DNA of 64,000 nt, taken from contig NZ_JAHVHV010000005.1 in the NCBI RefSeq assembly GCF_019802085.1, positions 1-64,000 on the forward strand. The letters run 5' to 3'. The position numbers and the translations under genes were made by a program. This DNA comes from Ferrimonas balearica. Lineage in GTDB: Bacteria; Pseudomonadota; Gammaproteobacteria; Enterobacterales; Shewanellaceae. This document shows, one piece after another, positions 1-8,819 of this stretch (position 1 is its first letter; each line of letters begins with the position of its first letter). The notes beneath the pieces were generated by a model, which worked only from the letters and a program-made list of their open reading frames with translations, was not told the origin of the DNA and made no database searches.

Positions 1-531
1 TTCCAGCTCAGTGTGCTTCACCCAGGGCACCCCAGCGGTCTCCAGCTCAGCGTGCTTGACCCAGGGCACCCCAGCGGTCTCCAGCTCAGCGTGCTTGACC
101 CAGGGCACCCCAGCGGTCTCCAGCTCAGCGTGCTTGACCCAAGGCACCCCAGCGGTTTCCAGCTCAGCGTGCTTCACCCAGGGTACCCCAGCGCTTTCCT
201 GCTCAGCGTGCTTGACCCAGGGCACCCCTGCGGTTTCCAGCTCGGCGTGCTTGACCCAGGGCACCCCGGCGGTTTCCAGCTCAGCGTGCTTCACCCAGGG
301 CACCCCAGCGGTTTCCAGCTCAGCGTGCTTGACCCAGGGCACCCCAGCGGTCTCCAGCTCAGCGTGCTTGACCCAGGGCACCCCAGCGGTCTCCAGCTCA
401 GCGTGCTTGACCCAGGGCACCCCTGCGGTTTCCAGCTCAGCGTGCTTCACCCAGGGCACCCCAGCGGTTTCCAGCTCAACGTGCTTGACCCAAGGCACCC
501 CAGCGGTCTCCAGCTCAGCGTGTTTCACCCA
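1..531 (-). repeat. 39-bp tandem repeat array (coding VNTR)
   Basis: Thirteen complete 39-bp units plus 24 bases of a fourteenth, head to tail with no spacers, inside the repeat-protein gene. Units differ mostly at synonymous positions (GAA/GAG, GTC/GTG, GCT/GCA/GCC). One unit, around 176-213, is more diverged. The array continues past the left edge. Near-identity at DNA level suggests recent expansion or homogenisation by slippage or recombination. Confidence 0.95.
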
Positions 532-723
532 AGGGACGCCGGCGGTATGCAAGTTGGGATGAGTATTTACTTGAGCATTGGGCTGCTCAGGGACGCTGTT
601 ATTGATCCAGGGAATGTTCTTTATTTCGCTGCTGCCTGATTCCAGCCACGGAACACTTGCAAAGGCATTGGTAGACAGAGTTAAAGACAGAACAAGAACA
701 GAGAAAGAAAAACGCGGGGACAT
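1..723 (-). CDS. Secreted 13-residue tandem-repeat protein, partial (C-terminus beyond left edge)
   Basis: No family recognised. Read on the minus strand from ATG at 723, the frame stays open to the window edge (241 codons). Residues 1-23 form a Sec signal peptide (basic start, hydrophobic core, cleavage probably after AFA). The mature part is periodic in 13 residues with consensus W-V-K-H-A-E-L-E-T-A-G-V-P: three degenerate N-terminal units keep the 13-residue register (Trp or Pro-Trp spacing of 13 then 26), followed by 13 complete near-identical units and the start of another. Variants are few (HVE, HTE, one E-Q-E-S unit). The start has a good ribosome-binding site, AGGAG five bases upstream. 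It lies 69 bp downstream of the GGDEF/EAL gene on the same strand. A surface, matrix or periplasmic repeat protein is inference only. Confidence 0.8.
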   Translation of the reverse strand, partial: MSPRFSFSVLVLSLTLSTNAFASVPWLESGSSEIKNIPWINNSVPEQPNAQVNTHPNLHTAGVPWVKHAELETAGVPWVKHVELETAGVPWVKHAELETAGVPWVKHAELETAGVPWVKHAELETAGVPWVKHAELETAGVPWVKHAELETAGVPWVKHAELETAGVPWVKHAEQESAGVPWVKHAELETAGVPWVKHAELETAGVPWVKHAELETAGVPWVKHAELETAGVPWVKHTELE

Positions 724-732
724 GGCCGGCTC

Positions 733-776
733 CTAACCTTTATAAGCAAGTGAGTAAACAGTTGCATAAAGGTTAG
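733..776 (-). promoter_or_regulatory. Perfect 11-bp inverted repeat at the repeat-protein ribosome-binding site
   Basis: CTAACCTTTAT at 733-743 and ATAAAGGTTAG at 766-776 are perfect reverse complements separated by 22 bases. The arm nearest the gene overlaps the first bases of the AGGAG ribosome-binding site for the ATG at 723. It could be an mRNA hairpin controlling translation or a dimeric operator. It lacks a U-tract, so it is not a simple terminator for the upstream gene. Confidence 0.5.
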
Positions 777-792
777 CAAGCGTTGTGCCAAA

Positions 793-3700
793 TTACTCGA
801 CGGTTTCTTGACTGGCCGAAAATTCCAAAGAAGGGCTCTTCAGAAGCATTTTTTCAAATTCGACTTCTGGGATGGGTTTACTGAAAAAATACCCCTGAAC
901 GAGGTCGCACTGGAGACCTTTGAGTACCGCCAACTGTTCTTGGGTTTCTACTCCCTCGGCCACCACACTCAATTCCATGTTTCGTGCGATGGTCACGATG
1001 GAAGCGGTCATCATCCGGTCTTTATTGCTGGTAGCGATGTCGTCCACGAAGGACTTGTCCACCTTCAGGGTGTCGATGGGGAAGCGTTTGAGGTAGGACA
1101 ACGACGAGTAACCGGTACCGAAGTCGTCCAGAGCCAAGTGGATGCCCATGTCCTGCAAAGACTGCATGGTGGCGATCGCCTTATCAGGCTGCTGGATCAC
1201 AGTCCCCTCGGTGATCTCCAGTTCCAGGCAGTGCGCCGGCAGTCGGGTCAGCTCAAGAATGCGCTGAATGCGCTCGCACAGATCCGGCAGCATAAATTGC
1301 TGAGAGGCCAGATTCACCGCAATCCGCCCATTGAGCGCGCCCATGCTTCGCCATTTCTCCGCGGCGAAACAGGCCTGTTTGAGGACGTACTCCCCGATCT
1401 CCACCACCAGGCCAGTTTCCTCTGCCAGGGGGATGAACTCGCCGGGCCTGATCAGGCCCCGAACGGGGTGATTCAAGCGCACCAGGGCTTCCATCCCGTG
1501 AATTCGATTGGTCTTCAAATCCACCTTGGGCTGGTAGTAAACCTCGAAGTGGTTCTCCTTGAGCGCCTGACGGATCAGGTTCTCCGTATCCAGGCGCTCC
1601 ATTGCCGCCTGATTGAGGGATTCGCTGAAGAACTGGTAACACTGCCCGCCCTGGCCTTTGGCGTGGTACATGGCCAGATCCGCCTTTCTCAGCAGCGCCT
1701 GACGCTCGATGTCGTCCTCCGGGTAGGTGACGATGCCGATACTGGTGTTGACCACCACTTCGCCCTCATCCAGTAGGAATGGCTTGCTGAACGCCGCCAG
1801 AATCTCCTGGGCCAGCTTGGTACTCTGGTTTAGGGCATTGGCCCCGTCATACACCACCGCAAACTCGTCGCCGCCCAAGCGGTACAAGGAGGTGTCCTTA
1901 GGCAACTGGTTCTTGACCCGGTTGGCCACATGACACAGCAGCGCATCGCCAGCCCCGTGGCCCAGGGAGTCGTTGACCTTCTTGAAGTTGTCCAGATCGA
2001 AGATCAGCAAGCACAGCGGTACCTGTCGTCTGACCAGGTTATCCAGGGAGATCTGCAGGTAGCTGCGGTTGGGCAGGCCGGTCAACACATCGTTGTTGGT
2101 CAATCGACGCAGTTCGGATTCGGCCTGCTTGCGGTGGGTGATGTCACTGAACACGCCCACGTAGAAGCTGGCCTGGGTGTCGTTGTCCCGGATTTGATCG
2201 AGGGTCAGTTCTATTTGGATAACCCGGCCGTTGGAGCGCTCCAGCTCCAACTCGCCACTCCATCGGCCCTGCTGGCGGACGATCCGGATGATGTCGTCGG
2301 TATAGGCCTCGGGGTAGCGCTCAAACTTCATCGGTTGATCAATGAAGTTGTCGTTGGGAAACCCGGTCAGTTCGAGGCAGGCTTCGTTGACCTCGATGTA
2401 GTGCATGCGGTCATCGAGGATGAACATCCCCTCGGAGATGTTCTTAAGTGCCCTGGCAAACAGGGTCAGGCGCTCCTCGGCCTCCTTGATGCTGCTGATG
2501 TCCTTGATGGTGCCCGTCATCCGCGTGGGACGGTCCTGCTCGTCGCGCTCCACCACCTTGGCCCGGTCCAGGATCCACAGCCAGTGGCCGGTTTTGCTCT
2601 TGACCCGGTAGGTGGCCTCGAAGTGCTCGGACTCACCCTTAAAATGCTCGAGCAGCAGGTCATTGACCCGCTCCAGATCGTCCGGGTGGATATTACTTTC
2701 GCCCTTGCCGCTGCGTTTGCCGTCCCGAGGAAACTCCAGGGTACCCCAGATGTTGGAGCGGTAGATCTTGCCCGCTTCCATATCCCAGTCCCACATCTCA
2801 TCCCCGCTGCCCCACAGAGAGAGTTTGAGACGCTCTTCGCTTTGGGCGATTCGAAGCTGAACCCGCTTACGACGGAGAAACTCTCTGTGAGCCATGTAGA
2901 AGATGAGCAGCGCGATCAACCAGTAGGTGGTCTTGGCGTAGGTTGAAAGCCACCAAGGGGGCGTAATGATGATGCGGATTCTGGACTTGCGTTGAGACTC
3001 GCTCAGGAAGGGAATAAAGGACTCAAGCTCCAGCGTGTATTCACCGTAACTCAGATTGGTGAAGGTGATGAAGTTCAGACTGTTGTCCAGTTCAATCCAT
3101 TTATCATCCAGGCCGACGACCCGGTAACGGTAGGACGTCAGCGAGCCGTAATCATTGATGAGGCTGGCGAAGCTCAGTGAGAAGGGATAATCACTGTACT
3201 TCAGTTCAATTTGACTGGCGGTCACGATGTTTTGTCGCAAGCGCTGACCAACGCTCTCCTCTTTATTGAAGACTTTCAGTGAGGTGAATATCGGGCTGGA
3301 GACCCGGATACCCAGGTGCTCCTGAGTGCCGGTGAGGCGATTAACGCCCTGGGTACCACCAAAATACACCGCATCGTTCGTCGCGAGCGATGCCATGCCG
3401 TTGAACTCCTTTTGCGCTCCGCGGCTTTGATCATAGAAGTTGAGTACCGAGAGGCTTTTCTGATCGATCTCGACAATGCCATTGCTGAATGAGGCGTACA
3501 CCGAACCATTCTGCTCAACGGAGCTGTACACCAATATTTTTTCTTCGTCCGGGATCCCAAAAGATTGTTTGCTTTCACTCCAGTCGGCTGAAAGCTTGTA
3601 GAATCCTTCCCCGACAGTGCCAATCAAATACCCATCAGAGATGGGCGAGATAGAGGTAATGATCTTCTCCGGGAAGGCATTCTTGCGCCTTATCCAAATC

Positions 3701-5148
3701 CCCAATCGGTCATCCATTTCGTAGATATGGACGCCGGTTTGACTGCCAACGAGAATAAAGTGGTCTGACACTTCGATGGTGAATACGGTGGATGAAACCT
3801 GCGGGGAGAAATAGGCGCTGTCGACCTCTTGATTGTTGTCTAGCAGCAGCACCCCGTGTGAAAAGGTGCCAAGTAAAACACGTTCACCCAGGCTGGTAAT
3901 CGAAGTGACGATCTTATCGTCCAGGCTAATGGCACTCTCGACCACCGCCCCACTTTCCACCGTCGCCAGATGAAGTAGGCCCTTGCCACCGGTCAGCAGA
4001 GTGCCCTCATGACTGTGGATGGTTTTGGGCCCCAGAATGCCCGTTTCCAGCTTTCGTCTTGGGCTGTCATTTTGGTTGAGTGTGATGACGTATTCCGAGT
4101 CGTTGGCAACCCAGATATCGCCATCAAATTGCGCCAGGCTCCAGACCTGGTTGCAGTTTGCGTTGGTGCACTGAATGTCGTGTTGCGAGATGTTTGAGCT
4201 GCCAAAAGACAGCTTTACCGCACCGGTACCTATGATGCCAAGCCACAGGTTGCCAAGGGTGTCCAGATAGAGCGAAGAGGGGTTGGTTTCAAACCTGGCG
4301 CTGATCAGAGTGGGAGGAAGCTGCTGCTGTAACTCATCGGTTCGAGCGACAAACAGGCTCTTCCCCGAAGTGAAATACAGCGTTTGGCTCTCCGGGTTGA
4401 ACTGGGCGTAGTCAATGGGCAGTTGGTAGATGCGTTCCAAGCGAAATTGCTCGGTATCGAGAATGATGAGCCCGACCGAGGTACCCAGTACGTAAAGACT
4501 TCCGTGAATTTTGGATACGCTGTTGATGTGGCCGTTCAGATTCAGCTCAATGGTTTGCTCGCTGTGCACATCGTACGCGAAGGAGCTGCCCTTGCTTTCG
4601 GAAAACAGCAGCAGGCCATTGCCCAGACCAAACACTTCGGCAATACCGGTGTAGGAAAAGCGCTCGGACTTTACCTCCAGCGTCGACTGACTCTCGATGT
4701 CGTACTTGAGCAGGCCCGTTTCGGTGCCAACAAACAGATGGTTGCCTTCCGACGTCACGCTCCAAAGATTTGAGGTGTGATCAAGGGGGACACCGTCAAA
4801 ACGGTCTTTGACCAGGTCGTACCGGTAGAGCTGCTGATTGGTGACGACCCAAAGCCGATGCGCTTCGTCCACATGCAGTTGGCGAATGGTATTGTGGCCG
4901 AGGCCGTAAAGATCGGCATTTGAGGAGTTGTATTGCTTAAAGGATTTGCCGTCGAATCGATTTAAACCGTTGATGGTACCGACCCAAACAAAGCCGATAT
5001 GGTCTTCTTGGATGCTGGTGACGGTGGTTTCGGACAGGTTTTGTTCGAGTCCGAAGTAGCTGAGCTTGTGAGAGGCGGCCTGACGGTCGTCAGAGGCTAT
5101 CGCCGGCAATGCGAATAGAATGAGAAGCAGCGCTATCCATGGCTTCAT
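793..5148 (-). CDS. Membrane c-di-GMP sensor: periplasmic propeller, Y_Y_Y, PAS-PAS-GGDEF-EAL
   Basis: 1451 residues. Signal peptide at 1-18, then about 600 residues of Reg_prop-type beta-propeller repeats (pattern VWVGT.NGLNRFDG), a Y_Y_Y domain near 650-722, a membrane helix near 735-752, PAS domains near 776-890 and 893-1003, GGDEF near 1013-1183 with an intact GGDEF motif near 1092, and EAL from about 1200 with an intact EAL motif near 1218 followed by the DDFGTGYSS segment. Both motifs being intact, it could make and/or degrade c-di-GMP in response to a periplasmic ligand. The architecture resembles HTCS-like propeller sensors with the output swapped for GGDEF/EAL. Start ATG has AGGA six bases upstream. 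Base composition is visibly less GC-rich than the rest of the window, especially in the propeller part. Confidence 0.92.
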   Translation of the reverse strand: MKPWIALLLILFALPAIASDDRQAASHKLSYFGLEQNLSETTVTSIQEDHIGFVWVGTINGLNRFDGKSFKQYNSSNADLYGLGHNTIRQLHVDEAHRLWVVTNQQLYRYDLVKDRFDGVPLDHTSNLWSVTSEGNHLFVGTETGLLKYDIESQSTLEVKSERFSYTGIAEVFGLGNGLLLFSESKGSSFAYDVHSEQTIELNLNGHINSVSKIHGSLYVLGTSVGLIILDTEQFRLERIYQLPIDYAQFNPESQTLYFTSGKSLFVARTDELQQQLPPTLISARFETNPSSLYLDTLGNLWLGIIGTGAVKLSFGSSNISQHDIQCTNANCNQVWSLAQFDGDIWVANDSEYVITLNQNDSPRRKLETGILGPKTIHSHEGTLLTGGKGLLHLATVESGAVVESAISLDDKIVTSITSLGERVLLGTFSHGVLLLDNNQEVDSAYFSPQVSSTVFTIEVSDHFILVGSQTGVHIYEMDDRLGIWIRRKNAFPEKIITSISPISDGYLIGTVGEGFYKLSADWSESKQSFGIPDEEKILVYSSVEQNGSVYASFSNGIVEIDQKSLSVLNFYDQSRGAQKEFNGMASLATNDAVYFGGTQGVNRLTGTQEHLGIRVSSPIFTSLKVFNKEESVGQRLRQNIVTASQIELKYSDYPFSLSFASLINDYGSLTSYRYRVVGLDDKWIELDNSLNFITFTNLSYGEYTLELESFIPFLSESQRKSRIRIIITPPWWLSTYAKTTYWLIALLIFYMAHREFLRRKRVQLRIAQSEERLKLSLWGSGDEMWDWDMEAGKIYRSNIWGTLEFPRDGKRSGKGESNIHPDDLERVNDLLLEHFKGESEHFEATYRVKSKTGHWLWILDRAKVVERDEQDRPTRMTGTIKDISSIKEAEERLTLFARALKNISEGMFILDDRMHYIEVNEACLELTGFPNDNFIDQPMKFERYPEAYTDDIIRIVRQQGRWSGELELERSNGRVIQIELTLDQIRDNDTQASFYVGVFSDITHRKQAESELRRLTNNDVLTGLPNRSYLQISLDNLVRRQVPLCLLIFDLDNFKKVNDSLGHGAGDALLCHVANRVKNQLPKDTSLYRLGGDEFAVVYDGANALNQSTKLAQEILAAFSKPFLLDEGEVVVNTSIGIVTYPEDDIERQALLRKADLAMYHAKGQGGQCYQFFSESLNQAAMERLDTENLIRQALKENHFEVYYQPKVDLKTNRIHGMEALVRLNHPVRGLIRPGEFIPLAEETGLVVEIGEYVLKQACFAAEKWRSMGALNGRIAVNLASQQFMLPDLCERIQRILELTRLPAHCLELEITEGTVIQQPDKAIATMQSLQDMGIHLALDDFGTGYSSLSYLKRFPIDTLKVDKSFVDDIATSNKDRMMTASIVTIARNMELSVVAEGVETQEQLAVLKGLQCDLVQGYFFSKPIPEVEFEKMLLKSPSLEFSASQETVE

Positions 5149-5361
5149 CGGGCATCCTGCTCAGTAGAATCAATGGTTATTAGTTATTGTTATCAGTAGG
5201 TAACGATAGCACCTGCTCCGAGCAAGGCCAATACCCCCGAAGGGGATTCGTGCCCCGGCCCGCCTGGGATTGCGCAATTCGCCGCCAGCCGGTGCAGAGC
5301 GGGGATCTTAGCCGAAGTTGGGCAGTACGCATAGGGCGTCAGAATACCTCAAATTATTGAA

Positions 5362-8148
5362 TTAAAAATCGATCAATGCCGATTGCCCTTTGAAGTGGGA
5401 CAGGTCGGTGATGCGGCTTTTACCGGACAGGGGTTCCAGTTCACTGTGAGAGCCGCCGCTGGAGTAGAGCACCAGGCGGTCCGGGTTACTGCATCGCATG
5501 CGTTGCATCATAAAGCGGATGAGATCCGCCCGCTCGAGGGCCTGAACCGCCTCGGCGATTCGCTCCCGGTGGTTGAAGTCGGTGTCTTTGTTGCCGATGG
5601 AGACCCAGAGCCGCTGGGCTTTGGCCTTGAGGTTGTTGTCCTGCTCCAGGATCTGATTGCACAGGGCGTCTTTGGTGGCCTGCCACTGGGTGTGGGAGAT
5701 CTGCATCAGCGCGTAGCCGAAATCCGCGATGAACTGGTCGATGGACTCCATCAACTGCAGCGGGCCGGCCACCGGGCTCTGCACGTAGAATATGATGCCC
5801 GGACAGCGGTTCATCGGTACGTAGCTGGTGCCCACCATGTAACCCAGCTGCTGCTTGGTGCGCAGTTCGTTGAAGAAGCTGCTGGACATGCTGTGGTTGA
5901 GCAGACAGAACAGGGCCATCTTTTGCAGGTCGTTCTGCCGTGATTGGTAGTAGACGATGATGGCGCTGTCCTGATGATCGTGTTCGATCTCCCGCAAGAT
6001 GGTGCCCTTGCCGTGGATGCTGATGAGCTGACGCTGCACCTCCGGACCGGGGTTGGAGACCTGGGCCAGGGTGCGGGTCAGGCGCTCGTTCAGCCCCTCC
6101 GCTTCCTCTTTGAGCCAATCACCGTAGATCAGCCCCTCGACGTGCACCTGCTGATAGATGCTGTCGATGTGGTAGTGCAGTTGCTCCAGGGTGCAGTGCT
6201 CCAGCGCCGCGGCCATGTTCAGCGGCTCGTGACTGCGCCGCTGCAAGGTGGCGGTCAGAGCGTTGAACAGACGTGAGATGGGGCGGGCCGAGCGGATGCC
6301 GTTCCAACTGCGCAGCAGCTGGCCCTTGATCTCGTTGAAGCGGTCCGGGGCGAAGTTGCGCTGGCGCGCCTCGCGCAGCAGCAGGTCCAGCAGCGCTTCC
6401 TGGCCCCCGGTGAAGCCGCTCAGATGCAGGGTCAAGCCGCCCTGGTGGGGGTAGACGTTGTAGCTCAGGCCGGCCACTTCCGCCTGGTAGGTGGGCTCGG
6501 CCAGGGCGTCCATCAGCATGGCGATGTAGAGCCGGGTCAGGGCGGCGGTGCGCGCGTCGTGGTGGCACGCCTCGCTGTCCAGGGCCAGGAACAGGTGCGC
6601 CTTGGGCACGTTAAACTCCTGATCCTTCTTGTACCAAAGCGCCAGGGCTCCCGTGTCGGTCAAGCGTGCCGGATCCTCGCTGGTGCTGGGCTGGTGCCTG
6701 GGTTCCAGCAAGCCGACCAGGTAGGGGTTGGCGTCGGGCAGCTGGAGATCGGGTTGGGGTTCGGTCAAAACCCAGCGCGCCCGCCGCGGTGCATCGATGG
6801 GCACCACGCAGTAGGGGGTGTCGTACCATTTGGCCTGGCGGTCGGTTTCCAGCTCCGGGGCGATCAGCGTCAGGCGCAAGTTGTCCGGGCGGAAGCGGTC
6901 GAGGATCTCGTGTACCGCTTCGGTGTCCAGGCCATCCATGCGGTAATCGCCGTAAGCGATGTCCTCGGTGTCATAGTGGTGCATGTTGATGGCCAGGTGG
7001 CTGGCCAGATCCAGGGGCTTGCTGGGCTCCTGGAAGCGGAACGCCCGCTCCAGCAGCTGCTGGCGCTCGTGGTAGCGCCAAGGCTCGATGCCGCCCTCTC
7101 TCATCAGCGTCAAGTAGTGAAAGGTCTTGGCCAGGATGCGATCCCTGTTGGCCAATCCCTTGTCCGTCAGCTGGTAGCTGATGTTGTAATCCTTGAAGTT
7201 GTAGCCGTTAACGCCCCCGCCGGCGCTGAGCTGGCTGACCAGCCCCTCATGCTTGAGTCCGGACAGCAAACTGCCCGGGCCTTCGTATCCCAGCAGGTAG
7301 GAGATGTAGGTCAGCGGTTTGTGCCGATACCAGGGGTCCAGGGCGGGCAGGGGGAAGGTCAGGGTCAGCTGACGCTGCCGTTTGTTGGGCAGCATCCGCA
7401 GCTCGACGTTGAGATCGCCGTCCCGGTAGAGTGGGGTGTCCGGCAGGGACTTGGCCAGCCCCCGATTGACGATCTCGCCGAAATGGGCGCGCACCAGGGC
7501 CTCCACCTCCTCCAGCGGATGGGGGCCCACCACCACTAGGGTCATCAGGTTGGCGGAGTAGTGTTCCCGGTGAAAAGCAAGCAGCTCCTCGCGGATGGAG
7601 GCGCCGTCGCGGTCCGCCAGGGTGTGCTGGTTGCCCACCGAGAACTTGGCAAAGGGGTGGGCGGGGTTCACCGTCTCCTTGTGCACCTGGTAGAAGCGAC
7701 GCATGTCGTCCTGCAGTTTCATCCGAAACTCGGAGTCCACCGATTGGCGCTCCTTCTCCACCAGTTGGGCGTCAAACAGTGGCGCGGTGAAAAACTGGCT
7801 GAAGCGATGCAGCGCCTCGGCCAGGGCCTGGGGGTTTACATCGAAGTAGTAGCTGGTGAACTCCGGGCCGGTCCAGGCGTTATGGTTGCCGCCCTGGTCG
7901 CTGATGAACTGCTGGTATTCGCCGGCCTGGGGGTAATCCCGGGTGCCAAGAAAGAGCATGTGCTCGAGAAAGTGGGCCATCCCCTCCCGGTCCGCCGGGT
8001 CGTCAAAATGGCCTACCCGCACCGCCATCGCCGCAGCGGATTTGGTGGCCTCGCCGTCCTGCACCAGGGTGACGCGCAAGCCGTTATCCAGCACCAGGTA
8101 CTGGTAGTGGCGCGGGTCGTTTGGGCTGATTTTCAGCTTATCGGTCAT
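5362..8148 (-). CDS. ptrA: M16 family zinc metalloprotease (protease III/pitrilysin-like)
   Basis: 928 residues, close to E. coli protease III (962). The inverted zinc motif HxxEH is H59-F-L-E62-H63, with the third ligand probably E140 in the ERQSVDSEF segment, 77 residues later as in pitrilysin. Four M16 repeats fit this length; only the N-terminal one carries the zinc site, as in the family. Unlike E. coli protease III no signal peptide is visible (starts MTDKLKISPND), so this copy looks cytoplasmic. It degrades short peptides in the family. Divergent from sixA. The symbol is by homology and domain layout. Confidence 0.88.
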   Translation of the reverse strand: MTDKLKISPNDPRHYQYLVLDNGLRVTLVQDGEATKSAAAMAVRVGHFDDPADREGMAHFLEHMLFLGTRDYPQAGEYQQFISDQGGNHNAWTGPEFTSYYFDVNPQALAEALHRFSQFFTAPLFDAQLVEKERQSVDSEFRMKLQDDMRRFYQVHKETVNPAHPFAKFSVGNQHTLADRDGASIREELLAFHREHYSANLMTLVVVGPHPLEEVEALVRAHFGEIVNRGLAKSLPDTPLYRDGDLNVELRMLPNKRQRQLTLTFPLPALDPWYRHKPLTYISYLLGYEGPGSLLSGLKHEGLVSQLSAGGGVNGYNFKDYNISYQLTDKGLANRDRILAKTFHYLTLMREGGIEPWRYHERQQLLERAFRFQEPSKPLDLASHLAINMHHYDTEDIAYGDYRMDGLDTEAVHEILDRFRPDNLRLTLIAPELETDRQAKWYDTPYCVVPIDAPRRARWVLTEPQPDLQLPDANPYLVGLLEPRHQPSTSEDPARLTDTGALALWYKKDQEFNVPKAHLFLALDSEACHHDARTAALTRLYIAMLMDALAEPTYQAEVAGLSYNVYPHQGGLTLHLSGFTGGQEALLDLLLREARQRNFAPDRFNEIKGQLLRSWNGIRSARPISRLFNALTATLQRRSHEPLNMAAALEHCTLEQLHYHIDSIYQQVHVEGLIYGDWLKEEAEGLNERLTRTLAQVSNPGPEVQRQLISIHGKGTILREIEHDHQDSAIIVYYQSRQNDLQKMALFCLLNHSMSSSFFNELRTKQQLGYMVGTSYVPMNRCPGIIFYVQSPVAGPLQLMESIDQFIADFGYALMQISHTQWQATKDALCNQILEQDNNLKAKAQRLWVSIGNKDTDFNHRERIAEAVQALERADLIRFMMQRMRCSNPDRLVLYSSGGSHSELEPLSGKSRITDLSHFKGQSALIDF

Positions 8149-8342
8149 ATCCTTATCCTGATGTCCACGGCGACGGTCAGCTCAATACGCGGGGGTATGA
8201 GTATCGGTCCAGTTTGCGCCTTGTGGCCTGAGGGCGCAATCTCCCGGCCCCCTTAACGACTAAAGACTAGTCAATCGGGTCTTTTTTCCCGACGAAAAGC
8301 CGCGATAAGATAGCGGCGTTGTTTTCCTTTATGAAATCTTGC

Positions 8343-8819
8343 ATGGAACTCTTCCTGATGCGCCATGGTGAGGCCAGCTTCGATGCCCCGACGGATCGAC
8401 AGCGGCCCCTGACCGAAGTGGGCGCAACCCAATGCCAGCAGATGGCGGCGCATCTGGCCGCCAACTTGACCGGCTTGGACATGGTATTCGTCAGTCCCTA
8501 CCTTCGGGCGCAGCAAAGCTGGCGGGCCTGCCAGCCCCTGCTGCCCCAGCCCAAAGGCGTCCAGACCCTGGATGAGCTGGTGCCGGAGGGCGATCCGGCG
8601 CTGTGTCATGACCTGGTGATGGCCCACATGGACCTAGCCCAGGCTAAGACCGCCTTGGTGGTGGCCCACATGCCCCTGCTGGGCTATCTGGTCAGCGAAT
8701 GGGTGCCCGGGGAGACCCCGCCGCTGTTCGCCACCTCCGCCATCGCCCACCTGGAGTGTCGCCCCAACCCCCGCCTGCTCAGCCTGCAGGGCCCCAGGGA
8801 CTTAGCCCTCGTCGTTTAA
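8343..8819 (+). CDS. sixA: Phosphohistidine phosphatase SixA
   Basis: 158 residues of the histidine phosphatase (RHG) superfamily. The catalytic RHG is at residues 7-9 of MELFLMRHGEAS, the same position as in E. coli SixA, which is why ATG 8343 is preferred to upstream in-frame starts. SixA removes phosphate from histidines of phosphotransfer proteins, notably the nitrogen PTS protein NPr in E. coli. A TAAGAT -10-like element lies at 8306-8311. Its last 18 bases overlap the end of the convergent smrB. Confidence 0.88.
   Translation: MELFLMRHGEASFDAPTDRQRPLTEVGATQCQQMAAHLAANLTGLDMVFVSPYLRAQQSWRACQPLLPQPKGVQTLDELVPEGDPALCHDLVMAHMDLAQAKTALVVAHMPLLGYLVSEWVPGETPPLFATSAIAHLECRPNPRLLSLQGPRDLALVV

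Noticed and set aside
1-531. Direct repeats resembling a CRISPR array
   Set aside because: Units are contiguous without unique spacers and lie in an open reading frame; no cas genes nearby.
11-639. Plus-strand frames of 183 and 208 residues with Cys/Thr/Ser-rich or Pro/His-rich repeats
   Set aside because: They are mirror frames of the minus-strand repeat gene, which has a signal peptide, a ribosome-binding site and sensible protein periodicity; the plus frames have none.
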